Of a stretch of 64,000 nucleotides of DNA, positions 32,999-41,304 are shown piece after piece. Positions within the stretch are counted from its first letter, which is position 1. Each line of letters begins with the position of its first letter. Position numbers and translations under genes: made by a program. Source of the DNA: Croceibacterium_A sp044506565. Its GTDB lineage: Bacteria > Pseudomonadota > Alphaproteobacteria > Sphingomonadales > Sphingomonadaceae. Under the pieces are notes generated by a model that was given only the letters and a program-made list of their open reading frames with translations, made no database searches and had not been told where the DNA came from. The stretch covers positions 15,814 to 79,813 of the forward strand of contig JBIQKN010000004.1 in the NCBI GenBank assembly GCA_044506565.1, in the 5' to 3' direction.

Positions 32999-34615
32999 CT
33001 GGAGGGCCAGTTCGACTACGTGATCGTCGGCGCGGGATCGGCCGGCTGCGTGCTCGCCGCGCGGCTGACCGAGGACCCGAACACGCACGTGCTGCTGCTC
33101 GAGGCCGGCGGCGGGGCCGACAAGTTCCTGATTCGCATGCCGCTCGGCATGATGAAGGCGATGCTCAAGCCCGAGCTGACCTGGCGGATGATGACCGAGC
33201 CCGAGCCGACGCTGAACGGGCGCCGGCTGTTTCTCCCGCGCGGGCGGCTGCTCGGCGGCAGCTCGTCGATCAACGGCATGGTCTACATGCGCGGCCACTC
33301 GGCCGACTACGACCGCTGGGCGCAGAAGGGCGCGCGCGGCTGGAGCCACGCCGAGGTGCTGCCGTACTTCCACCGCATGGAGCGCAGCTGGCGCGGAACC
33401 GACAACTACGGCCGCGAGGGGCCCCTGCCGGTCACCAGGAACAACACCCAGTACCTGCTCCACGAGGAGCTGATGCAGGCGATCGCCAACGCCGGCTACC
33501 CGTGCACCGACGACATCCACGCGGGCGACGAGGAAGGGGCGAGCTTCGTCGAGCTGACGATCGACGAGAAGGGCCGCCGCGCTTCGACTTACGAGGCTTA
33601 CCTCAAGCCGGCGATGCAGCGTCCCAACCTCGCGGTGGTAACCAACGCGCTGACCCGCAAGGTCGTGGTCGAGGACGGCCGGGCGACCGGCGTCGAGTAC
33701 GAGGTCGGCGGCGAAGTGCGCACGGCGAAAGCTGGCGAGGTGATCCTGTCGGGCGGCAGCTACAATTCGCCGCAGCTGCTGATGCTGTCGGGCATCGGTC
33801 CCGCCGAGCACCTTGCCGAAATGGGCATTCCCGTGGTGCACGACCTGCCCGGGGTGGGGCGCAATCTCGCCGAGCATCCGCGCGTGCCGCTCGAGTTCGC
33901 CGCGAAAGGCCGGGTGACGTTCGTCAACCAGCTGCGCTTCGACCGCGCGATGCGCGCGGTCGTGCAATGGTACCTGTTCGGCACCGGGCCGTTCGCGCGC
34001 CAGCTCAACAGCGCCAACCCGATGCTGCGCACCGACCCGCGGCTCGCGCAGCCCGACATCCAGCTGTTCTCGAACCCGGTGAAGCTCTCCGCGCACCTGT
34101 GGTTCCCGGGGCTGGTGAAGAGCCCCGAGCACGCGTTCAGCGCCGACGTGATACTGCTCCACCCGCAGGCGCGTGGCTGGGTCCAGCTCAGGTCGCCCGA
34201 CCCGCGCGACCTGCCGGCGATCCGCCTCAACCTGTTCGACAACGAGGCCGACTTCGCCACCGCCCGCGCCGGACTGCGGCTGGCGCGCCAGATCTACGGC
34301 ACCGAGCCGATGGCCGGGCTGATCGCACGCGAGGCGGTCCCCGGCATTGCGGTCCAGTCCGACGCCGAGATCGACGCGCACGTGCGCGCCACCGCCGGGA
34401 CCACCCAGCACCCGGTCGGCACTTGCGCGATCGGTCCGGTGGTCGATCCCGAGCTGCGCGTGCACGGCGTCGCCGGCCTGCGCGTGGTCGACGCCTCGGT
34501 CATGCCCGACGTGCCCGGGGGCAACACCAACGGCCCGACGATCATGATCGCCGAGAAGGCCAGCGACCTGATCCGCGGCCGCTCGCTGCCACCGATCGAA
34601 CGGGTCGCGGCCTGA
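32999..34615 (+). CDS. GMC-family FAD-dependent oxidoreductase (copy 1)
   Basis: A 538-residue choline/alcohol-dehydrogenase-like flavoenzyme. Motifs: FDYVIVGAGSAGCVLAARL (FAD, N-terminal), RGRLLGGSSSINGMVYMRG, LSGGSYNSPQLLMLSGIGP, and the C-terminal active site with the catalytic His in TTQHPVGTCAIG and GGNTNGPTIMIAEKA. Substrate is not predictable; polyethylene glycol, choline and aromatic alcohols are known for the family. Homology starts at the FAD motif. The nearest conventional in-frame start is the ATG at 32918, which would add 27 residues read through a palindromic repeat; the CTG at 32999 has AGGAG 7 nt upstream and gives the normal family N-terminus, so I prefer it. Confidence 0.9.
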   Translation: MEGQFDYVIVGAGSAGCVLAARLTEDPNTHVLLLEAGGGADKFLIRMPLGMMKAMLKPELTWRMMTEPEPTLNGRRLFLPRGRLLGGSSSINGMVYMRGHSADYDRWAQKGARGWSHAEVLPYFHRMERSWRGTDNYGREGPLPVTRNNTQYLLHEELMQAIANAGYPCTDDIHAGDEEGASFVELTIDEKGRRASTYEAYLKPAMQRPNLAVVTNALTRKVVVEDGRATGVEYEVGGEVRTAKAGEVILSGGSYNSPQLLMLSGIGPAEHLAEMGIPVVHDLPGVGRNLAEHPRVPLEFAAKGRVTFVNQLRFDRAMRAVVQWYLFGTGPFARQLNSANPMLRTDPRLAQPDIQLFSNPVKLSAHLWFPGLVKSPEHAFSADVILLHPQARGWVQLRSPDPRDLPAIRLNLFDNEADFATARAGLRLARQIYGTEPMAGLIAREAVPGIAVQSDAEIDAHVRATAGTTQHPVGTCAIGPVVDPELRVHGVAGLRVVDASVMPDVPGGNTNGPTIMIAEKASDLIRGRSLPPIERVAA

Positions 34616-34740
34616 TATTGCCTATTTGGTTATTTTATGAGATGTCTTGAACCTCCAACGAGTCGCCGCGCCTGTTGCTCCCCGAACCCCGAACAGGCCA
34701 TGGCCACTGCGAACATTGGGACCATTCGAGAGGCGTTGCT

Positions 34741-35121
34741 ATGACCGAGGACGACTTCCGCACCTACATCGCCGCCTTCAACGCGCGCGACTTTGCCGGC
34801 TTCTCGCGGTTCTACGCCGACGACGTCGAGTTCAACCTCGGCGACCGCAAGCGGATCGTCGGCGCGCAGGGCATCGTCGAGTTCTACACCGGCGTGTTCG
34901 AGCACATCGCCGAGGAGCTCGAGATCCTCGACCTGATTGTCGCCCCCAACGGCGCCGCGCTGCACAGCCGCACGAAATTCACCACGATCAAGGACTGGCC
35001 CGACTTCGAGCTCTGGCCGACGAAGGTCGGCGACGTCCGGGTGGTCGAGTCCATCAACATGTACAAGACCGCGAACGACAAGATCGTGAAGATCCTCTCG
35101 GGGCGGTTCTCGAGCAAATGA
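34741..35121 (+). CDS. SnoaL-like (NTF2-fold) protein
   Basis: A 126-residue protein of the nuclear transport factor 2 / SnoaL-like fold. It begins EDDFRTYIAAFNARDFAGFS and continues FYADDVEFNL, then IVEFYTGVFEHI, the usual helix-then-cone architecture of ketosteroid-isomerase-like proteins. Such proteins can be isomerases, hydrolases or dehydratases; catalytic residues cannot be assigned here. The ATG at 34741 follows GAGAGG and begins the fold. The gene lies between the two GMC oxidoreductases in the same direction, and may belong to the same catabolic unit. Confidence 0.75.
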   Translation: MTEDDFRTYIAAFNARDFAGFSRFYADDVEFNLGDRKRIVGAQGIVEFYTGVFEHIAEELEILDLIVAPNGAALHSRTKFTTIKDWPDFELWPTKVGDVRVVESINMYKTANDKIVKILSGRFSSK

Positions 35122-35195
35122 GCATGGCACCCCTTCGCGCCGATTCTCCTCTCAATCACGGGGCCATCGCACACGAACCGACCAAACCCCCACCG

Positions 35196-35360
35196 GTCAT
35201 CCTGAACTTGTTTCAGGACCCATTTTTCAGCCGGGCGTGGAACTGTCGGTCGAAGCCCCGCATCACCACGAGCGCGTGCAAAGGCGCGGCGCCGGCGAAG
35301 CGCCCACCAGCGAACTCCAGGCATGAGGCCCGATGGGCCCTGAAACAAGTTCAGGGTGAC
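35196..35360. repeat. Inverted pair of CCTGAAC-type palindromic repeats
   Basis: CCTGAACTTGTTTCAGG (35201-35217) and its reverse complement CCTGAAACAAGTTCAGG (35339-35355), each flanked by matching bases (GTCAT / GTGAC), lie head to head about 120 nt apart. Each copy is itself imperfectly palindromic. This sequence is a frequent intergenic element in sphingomonads as far as I recall. The spacer between SnoaL and the second GMC gene holds nothing else that I recognise. Confidence 0.85.
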
Positions 35361-35420
35361 GAACGGGGTGGTGAGGTTGCCCCTCTTCAAGTGCATGCCC
35401 GCCCCAACGGAACCGTCTGA

Positions 35421-37016
35421 ATGCCCTTAACCCACACCCCCGACTACATCGTCGTCGGCGCCGGCTCCGCGGGCGCGGTCGTCGCCGCGCGGCTCAGCGA
35501 GGACCCGAGCGTCAAGGTCACGCTGATCGAGGCCGGCAAGCGCGAGCGGCATCCGCTGCTGGCGATGCCGATCGCCTTCCCGGTGGCGATGACCGTGCCG
35601 CGCTTCAACTGGAACTACGACGGCGAGCCCGAGCCGCATGCCGACGGCCGCCGCCTGCGCCAGCCGCGCGGCAAGGGGCTGGGCGGCTCGTCGATGATCA
35701 ACGGCATGCTCTACGCCCGCGGTCACGCGCGCGACTACGACGAGTGGCGCCAGCTCGGCCTCGAGGGCTGGAGCTACGAAGACGTGCTGCCCTATTTCAG
35801 GAAGAGCGAGAACCACTGGGGCGCTGCGGATCATTACCACGGCAAGGGCGGCCCGCTGTCGATCACCAAGCACATCCCCGACGCGCAGCTGTTCCCGCGC
35901 TTCATGGAGGCGGTGAACAAGCTCGGCTACAAGACCCAGGTCGATCATCACGGACCCGACCAGGAAGGCTGGGGCAGCCCCGACATCTCGATCCACAACG
36001 GCTGGCGCGGCAGCACCGCGAAGCGCTTCCTGTTCCCGGCGATGAAGCGGCCGAACCTGACTGTGATCACCGGCGCGCTCGCCACGAAAGTCGAGGTGCA
36101 GGGCGGCCGCGCGGTGGCTCTGCACTACCGCCAGCACGGGCGGGACCACCGGCTCGAGGCAAACCGAGAGATCGTCCTCTCCGGCGGCGCCTACAACACA
36201 CCGCAATTGCTGCTGCTTTCGGGCATCGGGCCAGCCGACGAGCTGCGCGAGCTCGGCATCGATGTCGTCCACGACATGCCCGGCGTCGGCCGCAACCTGC
36301 AGGACCACCCGTCGATCGCGATGGTCTGGAGTGCCGAGCGCGAGGTCACGCTGACCAACGACTTGCGCTTCGACCGCCTGACCCGTTCGGTGATCGAGTG
36401 GGCGCTGACCGGCAAGGGCCGCATCGCCAACATGCCGGTCACCGCCAACGGCTTCGTCAAGACCCGGCCCGAGCTCGAGCGGCCCGATGCGCAGTGCCTG
36501 TTCCAGCCGACCTCGATCCTCGCGCGTCCGTGGTTTCCCGGGATCAAGGCGCCGCAGCCCGACGTCGTCGCGATGGCCTGCGTCCAGTTGCGCCCCGAGG
36601 GCCGCGGCTGGGTCAAGCTCGCCAGCGCCGACCCGGCGCAGCCACCGCGGATCCTGACTAACGTGCTCGCGACCGAGAACGACCGCGCGTTCTTCCGCCG
36701 GATCGTCCCGCAGATGCGCGAGATCCTCGCGACCTCGCCGCTCGCGGATGTCGTGAAGGCCGAGATCATGCCCGGCCAGGCGGACGATCTCGACGCCTGG
36801 ATCCGCGCCAACGTCCGCACAGCGATGCACGCCGCCGGCTCCTGCGCGATGGGCACCGGCCCCGACGCCGTCTGCGACGCCGAGCTGCGCGTGCGCGGGA
36901 TCGACGGCCTGCGGATCGCCGACGCCTCGGTCATGCCGCGCATCGTCGGTGGCAACACCAACGCGGCGACGATCATGATCGGTGAGAAGGCGGCGGACCT
37001 GATACGGGAGAGTTAG
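35421..37016 (+). CDS. GMC-family FAD-dependent oxidoreductase (copy 2)
   Basis: A 531-residue paralogue of the gene at 32999. Motifs: DYIVVGAGSAGAVVAARL (FAD), QPRGKGLGGSSMINGMLYAR, LSGGAYNTPQLLLLSGIGP, the active-site histidine in TAMHAAGSCAMG and the second site in GGNTNAATIMIGEKA. The paralogues differ clearly, so this is an old duplication or separate acquisition. No Shine-Dalgarno is evident before the ATG, but the FAD motif begins only seven residues later, so no other start is likely. Substrate unknown. Confidence 0.92.
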   Translation: MPLTHTPDYIVVGAGSAGAVVAARLSEDPSVKVTLIEAGKRERHPLLAMPIAFPVAMTVPRFNWNYDGEPEPHADGRRLRQPRGKGLGGSSMINGMLYARGHARDYDEWRQLGLEGWSYEDVLPYFRKSENHWGAADHYHGKGGPLSITKHIPDAQLFPRFMEAVNKLGYKTQVDHHGPDQEGWGSPDISIHNGWRGSTAKRFLFPAMKRPNLTVITGALATKVEVQGGRAVALHYRQHGRDHRLEANREIVLSGGAYNTPQLLLLSGIGPADELRELGIDVVHDMPGVGRNLQDHPSIAMVWSAEREVTLTNDLRFDRLTRSVIEWALTGKGRIANMPVTANGFVKTRPELERPDAQCLFQPTSILARPWFPGIKAPQPDVVAMACVQLRPEGRGWVKLASADPAQPPRILTNVLATENDRAFFRRIVPQMREILATSPLADVVKAEIMPGQADDLDAWIRANVRTAMHAAGSCAMGTGPDAVCDAELRVRGIDGLRIADASVMPRIVGGNTNAATIMIGEKAADLIRES

Positions 37017-37024
37017 AACCAGAT

Positions 37025-37177
37025 TTTCTCACACGAAGACACAAAGACACGAAGAGGAAGCGTTGGCGGCGAAGCCGCTTTCCATTCCATTGCCACGCCA
37101 TTCGCAGCGCCCGGGCTTGAGAGCGGCTTCGCCGCAGATCGCCACACCTTCGTGTCTTTGTGTCTTCGTGTGAGAAA
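37025..37177. repeat. Long inverted repeat, 30-bp perfect arms
   Basis: The left arm (37025-37054) and right arm (37148-37177) are perfect 30-bp reverse complements containing CACGAAGACACAAAGACACG. Inside them GCGGCGAAGCCGCT and AGCGGCTTCGCCGC form a second inverted pair. The whole 153-bp unit can fold as one long stem-loop. It sits in the spacer between the second GMC gene and trxB. No transposase or terminal duplication is visible. Confidence 0.9.
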
Positions 37178-37290
37178 TCCCTTCTTCCTTTCCTGAAACC
37201 AAGGTTCTCAACAGCCCGATCCCGCCCGCGTTGACTCGATCACCCCACCCCCTACCTAGCACCCAACAAGGACGGGATTCTCACGAGACA

Positions 37291-38271
37291 ATGGCCACCA
37301 CTCACACCACGAAGATGCTCATCATCGGCTCCGGGCCCGCCGGTCTCAGCGCCGCGATCTACGGCGCCCGCGCGGGGATGGAGCCGATCGTGGTCCAGGG
37401 GCTGCAGCCCGGCGGGCAGCTGACGATCACCACCGACGTCGAGAACTACCCCGGCTTCCGCGACGTGATCCAGGGCCCCTGGCTGATGCAGGAGATGCAG
37501 GCCCAGGCCGAGCACGTCGGCACGCGGATGATGTGGGACACGATCGTCGAGGTCGACATCGCCGGGGGCTCGCCGTTCCGCGCCAGAGGCGACAGCGGCG
37601 ACGAATACGTCGGCGACGTGCTGGTCATCGCCACCGGCGCGCAGGCCAAGTGGCTCGGCGTGCCCGGCGAGGAATCGCTTTCGGGCAAGGGCGTCTCGGC
37701 CTGCGCGACCTGCGACGGGTTCTTCTACCGCGGCAAGAAGGTCGCCGTGATCGGCGGCGGCAACACCGCGGTCGAGGAAGCGCTGTACCTGACCAACCAC
37801 TCGGACGATGTCACTCTGATCCACCGCCGCGACGAACTGCGCGCCGAGAAGATCCTGCAGGATCGGCTGTTCGCGCACCCGAAGATCACGGTGCTGTGGA
37901 ACAAGCGCGTCGACGAATTCCTCGGCGACCCGCTCGCCGGCGGCCTCACCGGCCTCAAGCTGACCGATACCGTCACCGGCGAGGTCAGCGAGTTCGCCAC
38001 CGAAGGTGCCTTCGTCGCCATCGGCCACGCGCCGGCGACCGAGTTGTTCAAGGGCAAGCTGCCGATGGACGAGAGCGGCTACCTGCTGGTCGAGCCGGGC
38101 ACCCCGAAGACCTCGGTCCCCGGCGTGTTCGCCTGCGGCGACGTGATGGACCACGTCTACCGCCAGGCGGTCACCGCCGCCGGGACCGGCTGCATGGCAG
38201 CGCTCGATGCCGAACGCTTCCTTGCCGCGCGGGCTTTCGCCAAAGGCGATCCGGTCGCAGTAAGCGCCTGA
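37291..38271 (+). CDS. trxB: Thioredoxin reductase
   Basis: A 326-residue NADPH:thioredoxin oxidoreductase. Visible are the FAD motif IIGSGPAGLSAAIYGARAG, the redox-active CATCDG (near residue 145), the NADPH motif VIGGGNTAVEEALYLT and the C-terminal FACGDVMDHVYRQAVTAAGTG. It reduces thioredoxin in the cytoplasm. The ATG at 37291 starts the usual N-terminus; the frame is open 60 nt upstream, through the repeat-containing spacer. It is convergent with the chemoreceptor gene, with 24 nt between stop codons, and appears to be monocistronic. Confidence 0.95.
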   Translation: MATTHTTKMLIIGSGPAGLSAAIYGARAGMEPIVVQGLQPGGQLTITTDVENYPGFRDVIQGPWLMQEMQAQAEHVGTRMMWDTIVEVDIAGGSPFRARGDSGDEYVGDVLVIATGAQAKWLGVPGEESLSGKGVSACATCDGFFYRGKKVAVIGGGNTAVEEALYLTNHSDDVTLIHRRDELRAEKILQDRLFAHPKITVLWNKRVDEFLGDPLAGGLTGLKLTDTVTGEVSEFATEGAFVAIGHAPATELFKGKLPMDESGYLLVEPGTPKTSVPGVFACGDVMDHVYRQAVTAAGTGCMAALDAERFLAARAFAKGDPVAVSA

Positions 38272-38295
38272 CCGGTTCGCCGCGTGCGGCCGCCG

Positions 38296-39699
38296 TCAGG
38301 CGGCGCGCACGTGGACGAGGAATTCCTGCACCTGGCTCTTGAGCACGCCGGCCTGCTGCTCGAGCTCGGTCGACGAGGTCAGCAGCTGGCTCGCCGCTGC
38401 GCCGGTGCCGAGCGAAGTTTCGCGCAGCTGGCCGATGCTGGTCGAGACCTCCTCGGTGTTGCGCGCCGCGAGGTCGATCGAGCGCGCGAGATCCTGCCCG
38501 GCGACGGACTGCTGGTCGACCGCCGCAGCGATCGACACCGAGGTCGCTTCAAGCTGCTGGATCTGGCTGGCGATCGAGCGGAGCGCCTCGACGCTGGCGG
38601 AGGTGGTTTCCTGGATCGCGCGGATCTGCCCGGCGACTTCCTCGGTCGCCTTGCCGGTCTGCGTCGCCAGCTCCTTGACCTCGGCGGCAACGACCGCGAA
38701 GCCGCGGCCCGCCTCGCCGCCGCGCGCCGCCTCGATCGAAGCGTTGAGCGCGAGCAGGTTGGTGCGCTGGGCGATGGTCGAGATCATCTCGACGATATCG
38801 CCGACCTGGCTGGCCGACTGGGTCAGCGCCGAGATCGTGCTGTCGGCTTCCTCGGCCGCGGCCGAAGCCTTGCGGGCGAGCTCGGCCGAGGTCGAGGCCT
38901 GGCGGCTGATCTCGCCGATCGACATGGCGAACTCGTCGCTCGCCGCCGCCGCCGCGGTCACGCCGGCCGCGGCCTCGTTGAGGCTGGCGGAGACGTCAGC
39001 GGTCTGCATCGCGGTCTGCTCGGCGGCCGAGGCCATCGAGCTGGCGGTCGCCTGCAGCTGGCTCGACGCCGCGGCGACGCCGCTGACGATGTCGCCGATC
39101 GTGCGCTCGAACTTGTCGGCGAGGCCGAGCAGCGTCTCCGACTGGCGGACGCGCAGCTCTTCGCGCTCGCTCTCGACCTCTGTCAGGCGGCGCAGCTCCT
39201 CGGCGGTCGCCTCCTCGCGCTCCTTGCGCATGCGGTCGAACTTGTTCGCGGCCTTCTTGATGACCACGAGATAGCGCGCCATCGCGCCGATCTCGTCCTC
39301 GCGGTCGTCGTGCGGGACGTGCACCTCGCGATTGCCTTCGGCGAGCTCGCGCATCGCGTCGCAGACTTCCTCGAGCGGATGGACGAGGTCTTTCTCGACG
39401 AGGCGGACCGACAGCGCGCCGATCAGGACGACGGCCAGCGCGATGACCGACATGGTCATCAGCAGGCCGTCGACGAGCCCGCCCTGGGTGCCCGTGAGGG
39501 CGACGAGCGCTACCGAGCCGAGCAGGACCGCAGCGGCGGCCGCGGCGCCGAACAACAGCTTGAGCTTCCGGCCTACCGAATGGCCGATGAGGTCGCCGAG
39601 CGTGGCCGCGCGCTGGCGGAGGCCTTGCGCCCTCAGCTGTTCGCGGTCGCGCTCGAGCTCGTCGCCGGTCTCGGCAACGATCTTATCGGACATGTCCAT
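38296..39699 (-). CDS. Methyl-accepting chemotaxis protein with almost no periplasmic domain
   Basis: A 467-residue chemoreceptor. Two membrane helices (FGAAAAAAVLLGSVALVAL and GLLMTMSVIALAVVLIGAL) are separated by only about ten residues, so there is no periplasmic ligand domain. A HAMP segment follows, then a long coiled coil with the conserved hairpin tip TIAQRTNLLALNASIEAARG (within residues 320-345). It ends without a CheR-docking NWETF tail. The ATG at 39699 has GGGAG 5 nt upstream. Its first 17 bp overlap the end of the GGDEF-EAL gene. Sensing is presumably of a membrane or cytoplasmic state. Confidence 0.9.
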   Translation of the reverse strand: MDMSDKIVAETGDELERDREQLRAQGLRQRAATLGDLIGHSVGRKLKLLFGAAAAAAVLLGSVALVALTGTQGGLVDGLLMTMSVIALAVVLIGALSVRLVEKDLVHPLEEVCDAMRELAEGNREVHVPHDDREDEIGAMARYLVVIKKAANKFDRMRKEREEATAEELRRLTEVESEREELRVRQSETLLGLADKFERTIGDIVSGVAAASSQLQATASSMASAAEQTAMQTADVSASLNEAAAGVTAAAAASDEFAMSIGEISRQASTSAELARKASAAAEEADSTISALTQSASQVGDIVEMISTIAQRTNLLALNASIEAARGGEAGRGFAVVAAEVKELATQTGKATEEVAGQIRAIQETTSASVEALRSIASQIQQLEATSVSIAAAVDQQSVAGQDLARSIDLAARNTEEVSTSIGQLRETSLGTGAAASQLLTSSTELEQQAGVLKSQVQEFLVHVRAA

Positions 39700-41224
39700 G
39701 CTTGCTCCCAATACGCTTGCGAGGGGCATCGAGCCGCTCGCGGTTTTCATCGAGGCGCATGCGGATCTCCTCCGCGGTGATCGCCTTGTAGTAATACCAG
39801 CCCTGGATGTGGTCGCACCCGGCGGTGCGCACGAGGTCAGCCTGGGCCTGGGTCTCGACGCCCTCGGCAGTGACTTCCATGTCCATCGCCCGGGCGACCG
39901 CGATGCTCGAGGCCATCATCGCCAGCGAGCCGCTGTCCTGCCCGGCGTCGACCACCATCGTGCGGTCGAGCTTGAGCTTCTCGAAGCGGAAGTTCCTGAG
40001 GAAGCCGATCGAGGCGTAGCCCGTGCCGAAGTCGTCGAGCGCGATGCCGACGCCGAACTTGCGAATCACGTCGAGATTGCGGTTGGCAACGATAGGGTCG
40101 GTCACGAGGTAGGTCTCGGTGACCTCGAGCTCGAGCCGCGCCGGCGGAAAGCCGGTCTCTTCGAGGATGTGGCCGAGCTCGACCGGGAACTCCGGGTTGC
40201 GCAGCTGCGCCGGCGAGACGTTGATCGACAGCTTGATGCCGTCCCAGTCGAGCGCCTCGCGGCAGGCGGTGCGCAGGACCCACAGGCCGATCGGGTAGAT
40301 CAGGCCGCACTTCTCGGCGATCGGGATGAACAGCCCGGGGCTGATCGTCGTACCGTCGGCCTTCTGCCAGCGCAGCAGCGCCTCGACGGCGACGATCTCG
40401 CCGGTGCGCGCGTCGACCAGCGGCTGGTAGGCGAGGCGGAAATCGCCCTGCTTGAGCGCTTCGCGCAGCTCGTCCTCGACTTGAGTCGTGACGTCGCGGT
40501 TGCGGTCGAAATCCTCGGTGAACCAGGTGCAGCGGTTCTTGCCGCCTTCCTTCGAAGCGTACATCGCCATGTCCGAGCGGCGCAGCAGCTCCGACGAGGA
40601 CAGCCCGTCGCGCCCGGTGCTCGACGACAGGCCGATGCTCGCGCCGACGGTCAGCTTGCGGTCGTCGATCACGAACGCCTGACCGAGCCGCGCGATCAGC
40701 GTGTGGCAGATACCCTCGAGGATGTTGCCGGCGATCGGCCCGACCACGAGGATGGCGAACTCGTCGCCGCCGAGGCGATAGGCGCGCGCTTCCTTGCCGC
40801 AGACCTCGCCGAGCAGCTTGGCGCATTCCTTGATCAGGCGGTCGCCGACGAAGTGGCCGTACTGGTCGTTGACCGACTTGAACCCGTCGAGGTCGAGCAG
40901 CGCGAGCGCCTTCTCCTGGCCCTCACCGTGGCGCACGTAATCGAGGTGCAGCGCGCGGCGGTTGGGCATCGCGGCGAGGCTGTCGGTCAGCCCGAGATCT
41001 TCGAGCTGGCCGATGCTCGACAGGCCGAAGCGGACGAGCAGCACGACGGCGACCGCGTAGGCGATGCCGCCGGTGATAACGATGGCCCAGAGCGATCCGG
41101 AGCCCGGCTCCGACTGGCCGATCAGCAGGACGAGCATGATGGCCGAGATCAGCGTGAGCACCGCCACGGGTGCTATCACGAGCACCGGCGGACGCACCTG
41201 GTTCTGGCCAAGGGCCTGCATCAC
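39683..41224 (-). CDS. Membrane GGDEF-EAL protein (cyclic-di-GMP turnover)
   Basis: A 513-residue protein with two N-terminal membrane helices (VLVIAPVAVLTLISAIMLVLL, VITGGIAYAVAVVLLVRFG), a GGDEF domain whose active site is intact (YRLGGDEFAI) and an EAL domain with VEALLRW, INVSPAQLR, LDDFGTGYAS, LKLDRTMV and AEGVET all present. Both halves therefore look capable: diguanylate cyclase and phosphodiesterase. No RXXD inhibitory site precedes GGDEF. It lies between cheR and the chemoreceptor in the che cluster, which suggests that c-di-GMP level and chemotaxis are co-controlled here. The gene ends 17 bp inside the next one. Confidence 0.92.
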   Translation of the reverse strand: MMQALGQNQVRPPVLVIAPVAVLTLISAIMLVLLIGQSEPGSGSLWAIVITGGIAYAVAVVLLVRFGLSSIGQLEDLGLTDSLAAMPNRRALHLDYVRHGEGQEKALALLDLDGFKSVNDQYGHFVGDRLIKECAKLLGEVCGKEARAYRLGGDEFAILVVGPIAGNILEGICHTLIARLGQAFVIDDRKLTVGASIGLSSSTGRDGLSSSELLRRSDMAMYASKEGGKNRCTWFTEDFDRNRDVTTQVEDELREALKQGDFRLAYQPLVDARTGEIVAVEALLRWQKADGTTISPGLFIPIAEKCGLIYPIGLWVLRTACREALDWDGIKLSINVSPAQLRNPEFPVELGHILEETGFPPARLELEVTETYLVTDPIVANRNLDVIRKFGVGIALDDFGTGYASIGFLRNFRFEKLKLDRTMVVDAGQDSGSLAMMASSIAVARAMDMEVTAEGVETQAQADLVRTAGCDHIQGWYYYKAITAEEIRMRLDENRERLDAPRKRIGSKHGHVR

Positions 41225-41304
41225 GTGGGATCCCCTCCCGTCGGATCATTCCGGTCTATCGCCATAGGCCGGAGTGCTTAAGTTTCGGTAACTCCCGATT
41301 TACC

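Noticed and set aside
37029..37262. Minus-strand frame of 77 codons containing HTKTQRHEG
   Set aside because: It lies across the 30-bp inverted repeat; this peptide is a well-known artefact of the repeat sequence, not a conserved protein.
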